From: a marine gamma proteobacterium HTCC2089
GTDB lineage: Bacteria > Pseudomonadota > Gammaproteobacteria > Pseudomonadales > Azotimanducaceae
Length of the DNA: 35,910 nt
Assembly: GCA_905182905.1 (NCBI GenBank)
Contig: CAJJDH010000075.1
Location: 1-35,910, forward strand
Reading direction: 5' to 3'
Notes under the pieces: generated by a model
What the model saw: the letters and a program-made list of their open reading frames with translations, nothing else
What the model was told of the DNA's origin: nothing
Databases searched by the model: none
Part shown: positions 17,189-24,699 of the stretch, piece by piece
Numbering within the stretch: the first letter of the stretch is position 1
How the letters are laid out: each line of letters starts with the position of its first letter
Program-made: the position numbers and the translations under genes

Positions 17189-18625
17189 ATGAGTTTGAGT
17201 CAAAGCAGTAATGAAAGCGCAAGGCCTCTATCGATTGCTGGAACGCCCGCAGCTACGCCACTGGGTTACTACAGTTGGACCTTTGGTCAGTGCGCGCGTG
17301 ATCCATTTTATATCGCGGTAGTGATTTATATCTTCTTCCCTTACTTTAGTAATGTGGTGGTGGGCGATCCAATTAGAGGACAGTCACTAATTGGTTATCT
17401 GAACGCAACAGCTGGCGTGATCATGGCGCTTACGATTCCGTTTTTAGGTGCAATAGCTGATAAAGGCGGGCGGAAAAAACCTTGGCTTGCCGCAACCGTT
17501 GTATTGATTGGCTTGGGTGCTATTGCATTGTGGTGGGTGAAGCCCGCTGACGCTGGATTCAGTGTTATGCAAAGTTTAGCGGTATTACTAGTGATACTCG
17601 TGGTGTTTGCTTATTCTGAAGTTTTTCATAACGCCATGTTGCCGGGTATTGCCCCCGTGGAAAAAGCCGGTGTCATTTCGGGGATAGCCTATTCGTTGGG
17701 TAATTTCGGCGGCCTCTCGCTTATGCTCTTTGTATTATTTGCGTTTGCTTTACCCGGCACCCAAGACTGGGCCTTTTTGCCTGTGCAGCCTTTGTTTGGT
17801 TTAGACCAAGCCAGTCACGAGCATGACCGCATTGTGGGTCCAATTGCAGGCGTGTGGGTACTGTTGTTTTCATTGCCGGTATTACTTTTTACCCCGGACG
17901 GTAAACCGTCATCACTCGGCGTAACTCAGGTGGTGAAGTCTGGTATTAAGGATGTAATTGAAACCGTTAAGCAGCTTAAACACTATGCCAATATTGCCCG
18001 TTATCTCTTGGCGCGTATGTTTTACTTCGACGGTATGGTTGGTGTTCTGGTTTTTGGCGGCATTTATGCTTCCGGGACTTTTCAATGGGGTTCAACGGTA
18101 CTTTTAATTTTTGGCTTGTTTACAAGTTTGTCTGCAATGATTGGCGCATATTTGGGGGGCATACTGGACGATAAACTAGGATCAATGAAAACACTGAAGA
18201 TAGCCGTTGGTATGAGTTCAATTGTTTTGCTGACATTAGTCTCCTACCAACCGGATAGTATCTTTTTCATTGTTCCAGTTTCAGTGGAGCCCGTTTGGAG
18301 TTTTCCCTATTTTAATACCGTTGCTGAAATTGCCTATTTTGCTACCAACCAAATTTTCGCGCTCTTTTTTGTTACTGGGTTGTCTGCGTCGAGAACTTTG
18401 ATGGCGCGAATCTCGCCCCCTGAAATGGCCGCGCAGTTTTTTGGCCTTTACGGACTAAGCGGGTCAGTAACAGCGTTTCTTGCGCCCTTACTGGTCGCCA
18501 CCACTACAACGTATTTTCAGTCTCAAAGAGCAGGGTTTGCTTCGCTCATTACACTAATGCTACTTGGCGGAACTATGTTGTTCTGGGTGAAAGAAACTCA
18601 ATCTAGTGTTGCGCCGAAACGTTAA
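17189..18625 (+). CDS. MFS transporter, UMF1/Atg22-like
   Basis: The 478-residue inner-membrane protein has about twelve helices. The start PLGYYSWTFGQCARDPFYIAVVIYIF and the following FLGAIADKGGRKKPW are typical of the UMF1/Atg22-like MFS group, named after the yeast vacuolar amino-acid exporter; bacterial members have unknown substrates. The segment between helices 6 and 7 is cytoplasmic and charged (TPDGKPSSLGVTQVVKSG). It follows the SDR gene by 38 bases, which suggests transport of the SDR substrate or product. It converges with the interrupted sulfatase gene. Confidence 0.85.
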   Translation: MSLSQSSNESARPLSIAGTPAATPLGYYSWTFGQCARDPFYIAVVIYIFFPYFSNVVVGDPIRGQSLIGYLNATAGVIMALTIPFLGAIADKGGRKKPWLAATVVLIGLGAIALWWVKPADAGFSVMQSLAVLLVILVVFAYSEVFHNAMLPGIAPVEKAGVISGIAYSLGNFGGLSLMLFVLFAFALPGTQDWAFLPVQPLFGLDQASHEHDRIVGPIAGVWVLLFSLPVLLFTPDGKPSSLGVTQVVKSGIKDVIETVKQLKHYANIARYLLARMFYFDGMVGVLVFGGIYASGTFQWGSTVLLIFGLFTSLSAMIGAYLGGILDDKLGSMKTLKIAVGMSSIVLLTLVSYQPDSIFFIVPVSVEPVWSFPYFNTVAEIAYFATNQIFALFFVTGLSASRTLMARISPPEMAAQFFGLYGLSGSVTAFLAPLLVATTTTYFQSQRAGFASLITLMLLGGTMLFWVKETQSSVAPKR

Positions 18626-18663
18626 CTTGCTAACGAGGATATTGCCTGCAGGTTGTAAGGCTG

Positions 18664-20481
18664 TTATTCACGTGGTCGCTGGCTGGTCGTAATGTCACTG
18701 GCCTGCCAGCCATAACGTACTGATTTTGCTTCTATGGTGTTGGCGTCAATGGGTTGGCGGTATAGCTCCCAACTCTGGGCTTTTGTAGCAGAGTTTGCTT
18801 CGGCAGGGCTTTCACTAATGATCCGGTAGCCAACGCTTGCACCAATCGGACTGGTGATAACTGCCTTCCCATTTATCCAAGTAATTTGTGCAGGAGGTGT
18901 TTTGGGTATTTCTCCAGCCAGCAAAAACCTGTCACGCATTTTATTTTCTGGTTCTCTGCCAGTGTCACCCACCTTATCAATAAACTCATTTAGGGCTTTG
19001 TCCATAGACCTAACTATATGGGCTAGCTGTGGTGCCTGTGCCAAATTGTTCAGCTCGTAGGGATCTTCCTTCAGGTCGTATAACTGTTTGCGACCGGTAG
19101 GTAAAAACCATGCGTTTTGGTGGGGTGGTAATGTTCCCGACACAAAAGCTGACCGCCAAGCCCGAGTCATATCCAAATTGTCTCTATATGCCAAAGGGTG
19201 ACCGCCTGTTACTTAGGGGTAGTCACTGCGAATATACTTGTAGCGATGACTGCGAATGGCACGTTGTTTGTCTATAACTTCGTCAATTCGATCTCTTGAC
19301 GCGTAAATGTACTGTCTCTTAGTGTACTTTGGACTGCCTTTGTTGGCGTTGTGCAAAAAATTCCTACCGTGTAGATAGTCCGGCGGACTGATTCCTGCTA
19401 AGCCTAAAATTGTTGGCGCTAGATCAACAAAGCTAATGAGTTGGCCGGTAAGCTCGCGATGACGTGCCGAGGTTTTGGTTTGAGTGAGTTTGTTAAGCAC
19501 GGCTAAGTGTTGCTTGGCTAATTTTTCTGGCACATAAATAATCATTGGTACATGGATGCCAGTGTCTAATAACTCCCTCTTTGCTCGGGGTAGGCCGTCA
19601 CCATGATCAGTAGTCCAGATAATGATGGTGGAGTCGGCTAAATTGTCTTTTTCAAGGGCCGTCAGAATTGCTCCCACCTTGCTGTCCATGGCATGAATAT
19701 TGTCGTAGTGCCTTGCAATGTCCTGGCGAATTTCTGCAAGGTCAGGGTAATAGGGCGGTAGCTGAATCTGCTTGGGGTCGGTTGTGCTTGCTGGGACTAA
19801 CTGCAAGCCATGGCGGAACTTTTGGGTATTTGCATGGCTTTGGCTGTAAGGTTTGCCAGTAGGACGCATTACGCCGCTTTCATGAGTTTCAAGAAAGTTG
19901 ATCAGCGCAAAGAAGGGCTGCCCGTTTTTTCTCTTGCGCCAAGGTGCCGCCTGCACATTATTCGGAAAGTCACCGAGGTCACCCTGTGCATCCCAAATAG
20001 TAAACGGACCGCTACCGTTGTTAATGCCACTGAACTGATAATCTAATTTGCGGTCGGTAAAAGTAAAGTAGCCGTTGCCGCGTAAAATTTCTGGGAATGC
20101 TCTGAGCTCTTTTGGGGGCAGTGCTAGGTATGGTCCAAGAGGGCCGGTGGAGGTGCGCATGTTTTGTGCGCCAAAACTGATCTGATGTTGACCCGTAATG
20201 AGCGCAGCGCGACTGGGCGCGCAGACTCCTGCCGTAGTAAATACTTGGCTGAAACGCGCGCCGCGTCTGGCCAGTTCATCTAAGTTGGGTGTATGCGCTA
20301 CAGTGTCACCATAGCTACCAATTCTGGGCCCTAGGTCTTCCGCCACCAAGAGAAGAATATTCGGCGCTTCCCCTGCATTGCTGGCATTCGCCGTAGTCAG
20401 CAATACTGTCAAAATCATGCTCGTCAGGGCTGTTTTGGCTAGTGCAGTCCTAGTGAGTTGCTTTAGATTTTGCGTATGCAT
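18664..20481 (-). pseudogene. exported sulfatase interrupted by one in-frame TAA
   Basis: The frame from 20481 down to 18664 is continuous (606 codons) except for a TAA at 19215-19213, after YKYIRSDYP. The 182 codons beyond it continue the sulfatase alignment at once (LAYRDNLDMTRAW, then QLYDLKEDPYELNNLA, a typical sulfatase C-terminal block). The N terminus has a signal peptide ending in ANA. The formylglycine motif C-A-P-S-R is at 87-91 and metal-ligand segments include VAEDLGPRIGSYGD and WTTDHGDGLPRAKRELLDTG. A single C-to-T change (CAA to TAA) would explain the break. The upstream part alone (422 residues) keeps the active site but lacks the C-terminal subdomain. It may be a recent pseudogene, a readthrough gene or a sequencing error. 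The SLC13 permease gene lies 63 bases upstream. Confidence 0.85.
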
Positions 20482-20544
20482 CTTAAATTGCTCGTTGTAT
20501 TGGGATGGCCTGGGTACAAAAATCTAGGCTATAAAAACTCTGCC

Positions 20545-22407
20545 TTAGAGATACAGCATAGACAATAGATAGCTTAGGGTAACCCACATGATTAGTGTGA
20601 GTGGTAAACCTACTTTGACAAAATCGCCAAAGGTATAGTTGCCTGCGCTCATAACCAGAAGGTTAGTTTTATATGCCATCGGCGTGGCGTAACTCATGTT
20701 TGCGCCAAATAGAACTGCCAGTACAAAAGCCTCTGGAGGCAGTTGCAAATGAGTCGCTATGCCTACTGCGATAGGCGTACCTATAACGGCCGCAGCATTG
20801 TTAGATACCACATTGGTCAGAACGGCCAAAAGCAACATTAGTGCGGATAAGATGATTGCTGGGCTTGCTCCATAGGTGGCAAATAAAAATACTTCGGTTA
20901 GATAAACGGTTGCACCTGTTTTTTGTAGTGCCATGCCCAAGGCTAGGCTTGCCGCTACGACAAAATAAACTGACGGGCTAACCGCGCGAATCGCAGCGCC
21001 GGTGCTCAGACATCGGGTTAACAACATGGCAGCTGTACCTGTTAATGCCGCTACAGCTATGGGTAGCACGCCGCTGCCAGCTAACGCTACGACAATGATT
21101 ATGATGGCTAATGCTATGGGTGCTTTCGCAGTCTTGGGTAATATTGTACTGCCATCTAGCACTAAGAACTCAGTAGAGCTTTTAAGTTCGCTGACTTGGT
21201 TTTTTGCGCCCTGTAGTAATAGAACATCACCAGGTCTAAGGACTACTTGTTGAATTTCTTGGTTTGCTTGCCATATATCTTTGCCAGCTCTGTGCAGGGC
21301 TAATACCACTAGCTGGTGCTGCTGAATAAAGTGAATTTCTCCTAAATTGGCTTGATCTAGGCTGGAGCCTTGCACAACAGCTACTTCAACTAGGGTTTGA
21401 TCTTCGGCGGTTAGAGGGTGCTCTGTAGAGACCGGGGCATCGGTATTTTGGTATTGAGTTTCTGCATCAGCGTTGTGCTGCTCTGTCGTTGCGGTAAACA
21501 GCAAGCCTTCCAATGCATCCTCATACTGCTTGAGGTTTTGCGGGGTATCTCTTATCCGTAAACGATCTCCCGCAGCGAGCACCAAGTCTGGAAGCGGCAT
21601 GACAATGGTGTCGTGCCTTAGAATTCGCTGTACCTGCATAGTTGGTCCCGCAGCGGTTCTCGCTTCAGCAAATGTCTTACCGACCATGTGACTTTCTTCA
21701 CCGATTTGTAGCCGAGCTTCAAATAACCTTGGAGAGTGGTTAGTCAGTTGGGAGCTTCTGTCGGGTAACAGCCTTGGTGCGATTAGCCACAGGTAGAGGA
21801 CGGCAACGCCGCTGGACAACAATGCCGGTACAGCAAAGTCAAACATACCAAATTCTTTAAGGCCAAGATCTTGAGCTATGCTGACAACTAACAAGTTAGT
21901 CGAGGTGCCAATGGTGGTTGCCATGCCGCCGACCAAAGTTGCAAAACCCATAGGCATTAGGACTTTGGAGGGTGACTTGTTGGTGCGCAGACACACGCTA
22001 ATCAGTATTGGCAATAACAGTACAACTATTGGTGTGTTGTTGACGAAGGCAGATAGTACACCACCTACTATTAAGGTTAGTAAAAGGGAAAAAACCGGTG
22101 CTTTGCCCCATAAACCGGACAATAGTCGGCCTACGGGTTCAAGAGCGCCGGTTTGCACTAAACCTTGACCCAAGACCATGAGGGCGCAAACACTTATCAG
22201 GGCTTCGTGGGCTAAGCCAGCAAAAAAATCTGTCGCCTCCACATCTTGGAAGGGCGCAATGGCGAAGCCAAGTACGATGATGCCAAGTAGACATAAGGCA
22301 GTGATCTCAAGTTTGAGTTGTTCTTTGCTGAAGAGCACAAGTGCGACCACTGTTAATGCCATCATCGCTATGGCATGTGGGTTGGGTAGCTGTGGCATTT
22401 CAATCAT
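20545..22407 (-). CDS. SLC13/DASS-type permease with two RCK_C (TrkA-C) domains
   Basis: The 620-residue protein has an N-terminal membrane half with the SLC13 sodium/substrate motif region (AFVNNTPIVVLLLPI and GTSTNLLVVSIAQ), two cytoplasmic RCK_C domains (about 225-300 and 330-412, ending in AAGDRLRIRDT and RPGDVLLLQGA), and a C-terminal membrane half with the matching VSNNAAAVIGTPIAV. This is the layout of SLC13 permeases often annotated as sulfate, cysteine-related or dicarboxylate carriers. The sulfatase lies directly downstream (63 bases), so sulfate or a sulfated compound is a plausible substrate, by inference. Its start is an ATG at 22407, with a second ATG three codons later. Confidence 0.88.
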   Translation of the reverse strand: MIEMPQLPNPHAIAMMALTVVALVLFSKEQLKLEITALCLLGIIVLGFAIAPFQDVEATDFFAGLAHEALISVCALMVLGQGLVQTGALEPVGRLLSGLWGKAPVFSLLLTLIVGGVLSAFVNNTPIVVLLLPILISVCLRTNKSPSKVLMPMGFATLVGGMATTIGTSTNLLVVSIAQDLGLKEFGMFDFAVPALLSSGVAVLYLWLIAPRLLPDRSSQLTNHSPRLFEARLQIGEESHMVGKTFAEARTAAGPTMQVQRILRHDTIVMPLPDLVLAAGDRLRIRDTPQNLKQYEDALEGLLFTATTEQHNADAETQYQNTDAPVSTEHPLTAEDQTLVEVAVVQGSSLDQANLGEIHFIQQHQLVVLALHRAGKDIWQANQEIQQVVLRPGDVLLLQGAKNQVSELKSSTEFLVLDGSTILPKTAKAPIALAIIIIVVALAGSGVLPIAVAALTGTAAMLLTRCLSTGAAIRAVSPSVYFVVAASLALGMALQKTGATVYLTEVFLFATYGASPAIILSALMLLLAVLTNVVSNNAAAVIGTPIAVGIATHLQLPPEAFVLAVLFGANMSYATPMAYKTNLLVMSAGNYTFGDFVKVGLPLTLIMWVTLSYLLSMLYL

Positions 22408-22593
22408 TTGTCATCCTGGTTGGGCAAACGTCTATCGGGCAAGACTCAGCCTACTGCGGATAGCTATTTAGATCCATGGGGGTACTTTGTGCCATATTGT
22501 ACTAGAGCGTACTGGGCTATCAGGTGTCAGGGGTGATAAAGTAGGCGCCGTTGCGACTAAGTATGTTTTTACTCTTAGTATGGCTGAGGTAGC

Positions 22594-22647
22594 TTGCTGG
22601 ATATGCCGGTATTCGATAATCGATAGATGCGGCAGCAAAGCCAGCAA
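22594..22647 (+). promoter_or_regulatory. possible structured leader of the threonyl-tRNA synthetase gene
   Basis: TTGCTGG (22594-22600) pairs with CCAGCAA (22641-22647), and inside these GCCG (22605-22608) pairs with CGGC (22630-22633), leaving a 21-base loop. A further inverted repeat ACTAAG/CTTAGT lies at 22556-22579. The stem ends 21 bases before the purine-rich ribosome-binding region at 22669-22682. E. coli thrS is autoregulated by leader hairpins that mimic tRNA-Thr; I see no obvious anticodon mimic here, so the role is speculative. Confidence 0.35.
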
Positions 22648-22688
22648 AAAATAGATCTAAGTAGTTCAAGGAAAGGGAAAGTAGTTCC

Positions 22689-24548
22689 ATGTCAGAAACT
22701 CAAGTTGAAGAGGTAGAAAAAGACGATCTGTACAAGGTCCGTCACAGTTTGGCACATGTCTTAGCCCAGGCTGTTTTGGAAATACGCCCGGGTAGTACCC
22801 TTGGCTTTGGCCCGCCCATCAGTGACGGCTTTTATTACGACTTCATTTTGTCGGAGCCACTCACCGAAGAAGACTTTCCTGCGTTGATGCAGAAGATGAA
22901 GAAGATCATTAAGAAAGGTCAGCGATTTGATCGAGAGGATCTTTCGGCGGCAGATGGTCTTTCCCGGATCGGTGAAATGGGCGAACCGTACAAAATGGAA
23001 TACGGCGCTGAACTGATAGAAAAGAATAACTTGGAAACTTTGTCTTTTTATCGCAACGGGCCATTCTTAGATATGTGCGAAGGACCTCATGTCCACACCA
23101 CAAAAGATATTCCTAGAGATGCATTTAAATTGCGCAGTGTCGCCGGTGCTTATTGGCGCGGTAATTCTGACAATGTGATGATGACGCGGATTTACGCATG
23201 GGCATTTTTAGATAAGGAAACCTTAGATGCTCACGTGAGTGCCTATGAAGAGGCCCAAGCCAGGGACCACAAAAAACTAGGTCGAGAGCTAGGCATTTAC
23301 ACTATTGATAACGATATTGGTAAAGGCCTGCCTTTATGGTTGCCTAATGGCACCATTATTCGCGATGAGTTGGAAAACCTTGCTAAGGAACTTGAGTTCA
23401 AAGCGGGCTATTCCAGAGTGGCGACTCCCCACTTAGCTAAGGAATCTTTGTATCACACCACCGGGCACCTACCTTACTACGCTGAGGATATGTATCCGCC
23501 TATGGAGCTATTAGAATCAGCCCTAGATGACGAGAGCGATGAGGGCGGCAGCGGTGAACGCTTGGTCAAAGAGTCTTATCGTTTGCGGCCCATGAATTGC
23601 CCACATCATCATAAAGTTTTTTCTGCCGAACCCCGCAGCTATAGAGACTTACCAATACGACTGGCTGAGTATGGTCAGGTCTATCGGTTTGAAGATTCCG
23701 GAGCGGTGAGTGGGTTGGTGCGGGTGCGCGGTATGTGTATGAACGATGCGCATATCTATTGCACGAAGGAGCAGATAAAGGACGAGTTCAAAGCGGTTAT
23801 GGCCATGTACCAAGAGGCTTATGGGATTCTTGGCTTGGATAAGTTCCATGTTCGTCTTTCGAAGTGGGATCCTGAAGATCCTAAGGGCAAAGAAAAGTTT
23901 GTTGATAACCCGCAAGCTTGGCGCGACTCTGAACAGGTACTTGAAGAGGTACTGAATGAACTGGCCATCGACTATCAGGTTGGCCTAGGCGAGGGTGCAT
24001 TTTACGGCCCTAAGATAGACATTCAGTTCAGCACAGTGACTGGGCGAGAAGAGTCTGTATCAACCGTGCAGTTAGACTTTGCTGTGCCGGGTCGTATGGG
24101 CTTGAAGTACGTGGGTTCAGATGGCGAAGAACATACGCCGTTTTGTATTCACCGTGCACCGTTTAGTACCCATGAGCGTATGGTCGCTTTTTTGATCGAA
24201 CACTTTGCTGGGGCTTTCCCAACATGGCTTGCGCCTATTCAAGTTCAGCTACTGACCGTGTCGGAACAATATGATGACTATGCGAATGAAATAGTGGCAC
24301 GCCTGCGTAACCAAATGGTTCGCGCTGAATTGGCTCCGTCCAACGATACCCTGCCCAAGAAGATACGCCAGGGCGCAACGCGCAAAATTCCTAATCTATT
24401 GATTATCGGGGAGCGTGAAGTGGCAGATGGTACCGTCACTCTGCGCAGATACGGACACCAACAGCAGCAAACCTTTGCAATGGCTGATTTTGAACACAGA
24501 TTAGTCGACGCAATCAAACGACGCTTACCTGAAGTAGACGCAGACTAG
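22689..24548 (+). CDS. thrS: threonyl-tRNA synthetase lacking the TGS domain
   Basis: The 619-residue protein attaches threonine to tRNA-Thr in the cytoplasm. It lacks the N-terminal TGS domain and starts almost directly with the editing domain, whose motifs are intact: H19-S-L-A-H23 and C130-E-G-P-H134. The class II core has the zinc ligands C304 (MNCPHHH), H355 (NDAHIYC) and H488 (CIHRA), motif 2 R333-F-E335, and GEGAFYGPKI. The C-terminal anticodon-binding domain is present (from about 510). Differences from E. coli ThrS are MNCPHHH for MNCPGH, CMNDAH for TQDDAH (the conserved Gln becomes Met), and an acidic insert at about 274-290 before motif 1/zinc Cys. infC, rpmI and rplT do not follow, so this is not the usual gammaproteobacterial locus. 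It may be a second, transferred ThrRS, possibly for inhibitor resistance. The ribosome-binding site is AAGGAAAGGG. Confidence 0.93.
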   Translation: MSETQVEEVEKDDLYKVRHSLAHVLAQAVLEIRPGSTLGFGPPISDGFYYDFILSEPLTEEDFPALMQKMKKIIKKGQRFDREDLSAADGLSRIGEMGEPYKMEYGAELIEKNNLETLSFYRNGPFLDMCEGPHVHTTKDIPRDAFKLRSVAGAYWRGNSDNVMMTRIYAWAFLDKETLDAHVSAYEEAQARDHKKLGRELGIYTIDNDIGKGLPLWLPNGTIIRDELENLAKELEFKAGYSRVATPHLAKESLYHTTGHLPYYAEDMYPPMELLESALDDESDEGGSGERLVKESYRLRPMNCPHHHKVFSAEPRSYRDLPIRLAEYGQVYRFEDSGAVSGLVRVRGMCMNDAHIYCTKEQIKDEFKAVMAMYQEAYGILGLDKFHVRLSKWDPEDPKGKEKFVDNPQAWRDSEQVLEEVLNELAIDYQVGLGEGAFYGPKIDIQFSTVTGREESVSTVQLDFAVPGRMGLKYVGSDGEEHTPFCIHRAPFSTHERMVAFLIEHFAGAFPTWLAPIQVQLLTVSEQYDDYANEIVARLRNQMVRAELAPSNDTLPKKIRQGATRKIPNLLIIGEREVADGTVTLRRYGHQQQQTFAMADFEHRLVDAIKRRLPEVDAD

Positions 24549-24569
24549 GGTTGCATAGTCCTTTTGGTT

Positions 24570-24605
24570 CCTCTAGCTCCTCTAGCTTCCTTAGCTCCTC
24601 TAGCT
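24570..24605. repeat. four tandem copies of a 9-bp repeat
   Basis: CCTCTAGCT (24570-24578, 24579-24587, 24597-24605) and a variant TCCTTAGCT (24588-24596) lie directly after the ThrRS stop codon, in the gap shared with the convergent prc gene. Confidence 0.75.
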
Positions 24606-24610
24606 CCGTC

Positions 24611-24637
24611 GCCTCTACTTTTGTAGGGGCTTATTTA
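24611..24637 (+). terminator. possible terminator after the ThrRS gene
   Basis: GCCTCTAC (24611-24618) and GTAGGGGC (24623-24630) form an 8-bp stem with one G-T pair and a TTTT loop. The following TTATTTA is only partly T-rich, so termination strength is uncertain. Confidence 0.45.
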
Positions 24638-24699
24638 GGGATTATTTAGGTCTTGCTTAGAGGCTGAAGCACTGGGCGCTGATAGAAAGCGTTTAAGGC

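Noticed and set aside
18664-19194. The downstream sulfatase piece as an independent gene starting at a TTG
   Set aside because: It is in the same frame as the upstream part and contains only the C-terminal part of the domain.
19213-19215. Recoding of the sulfatase stop as selenocysteine or pyrrolysine
   Set aside because: The codon is TAA, whereas those residues use TGA and TAG, and no SECIS-like structure is evident.
22408-22688. T-box riboswitch upstream of the ThrRS gene
   Set aside because: I see no T-box consensus or antiterminator, and T-boxes are mainly a feature of Gram-positive bacteria.
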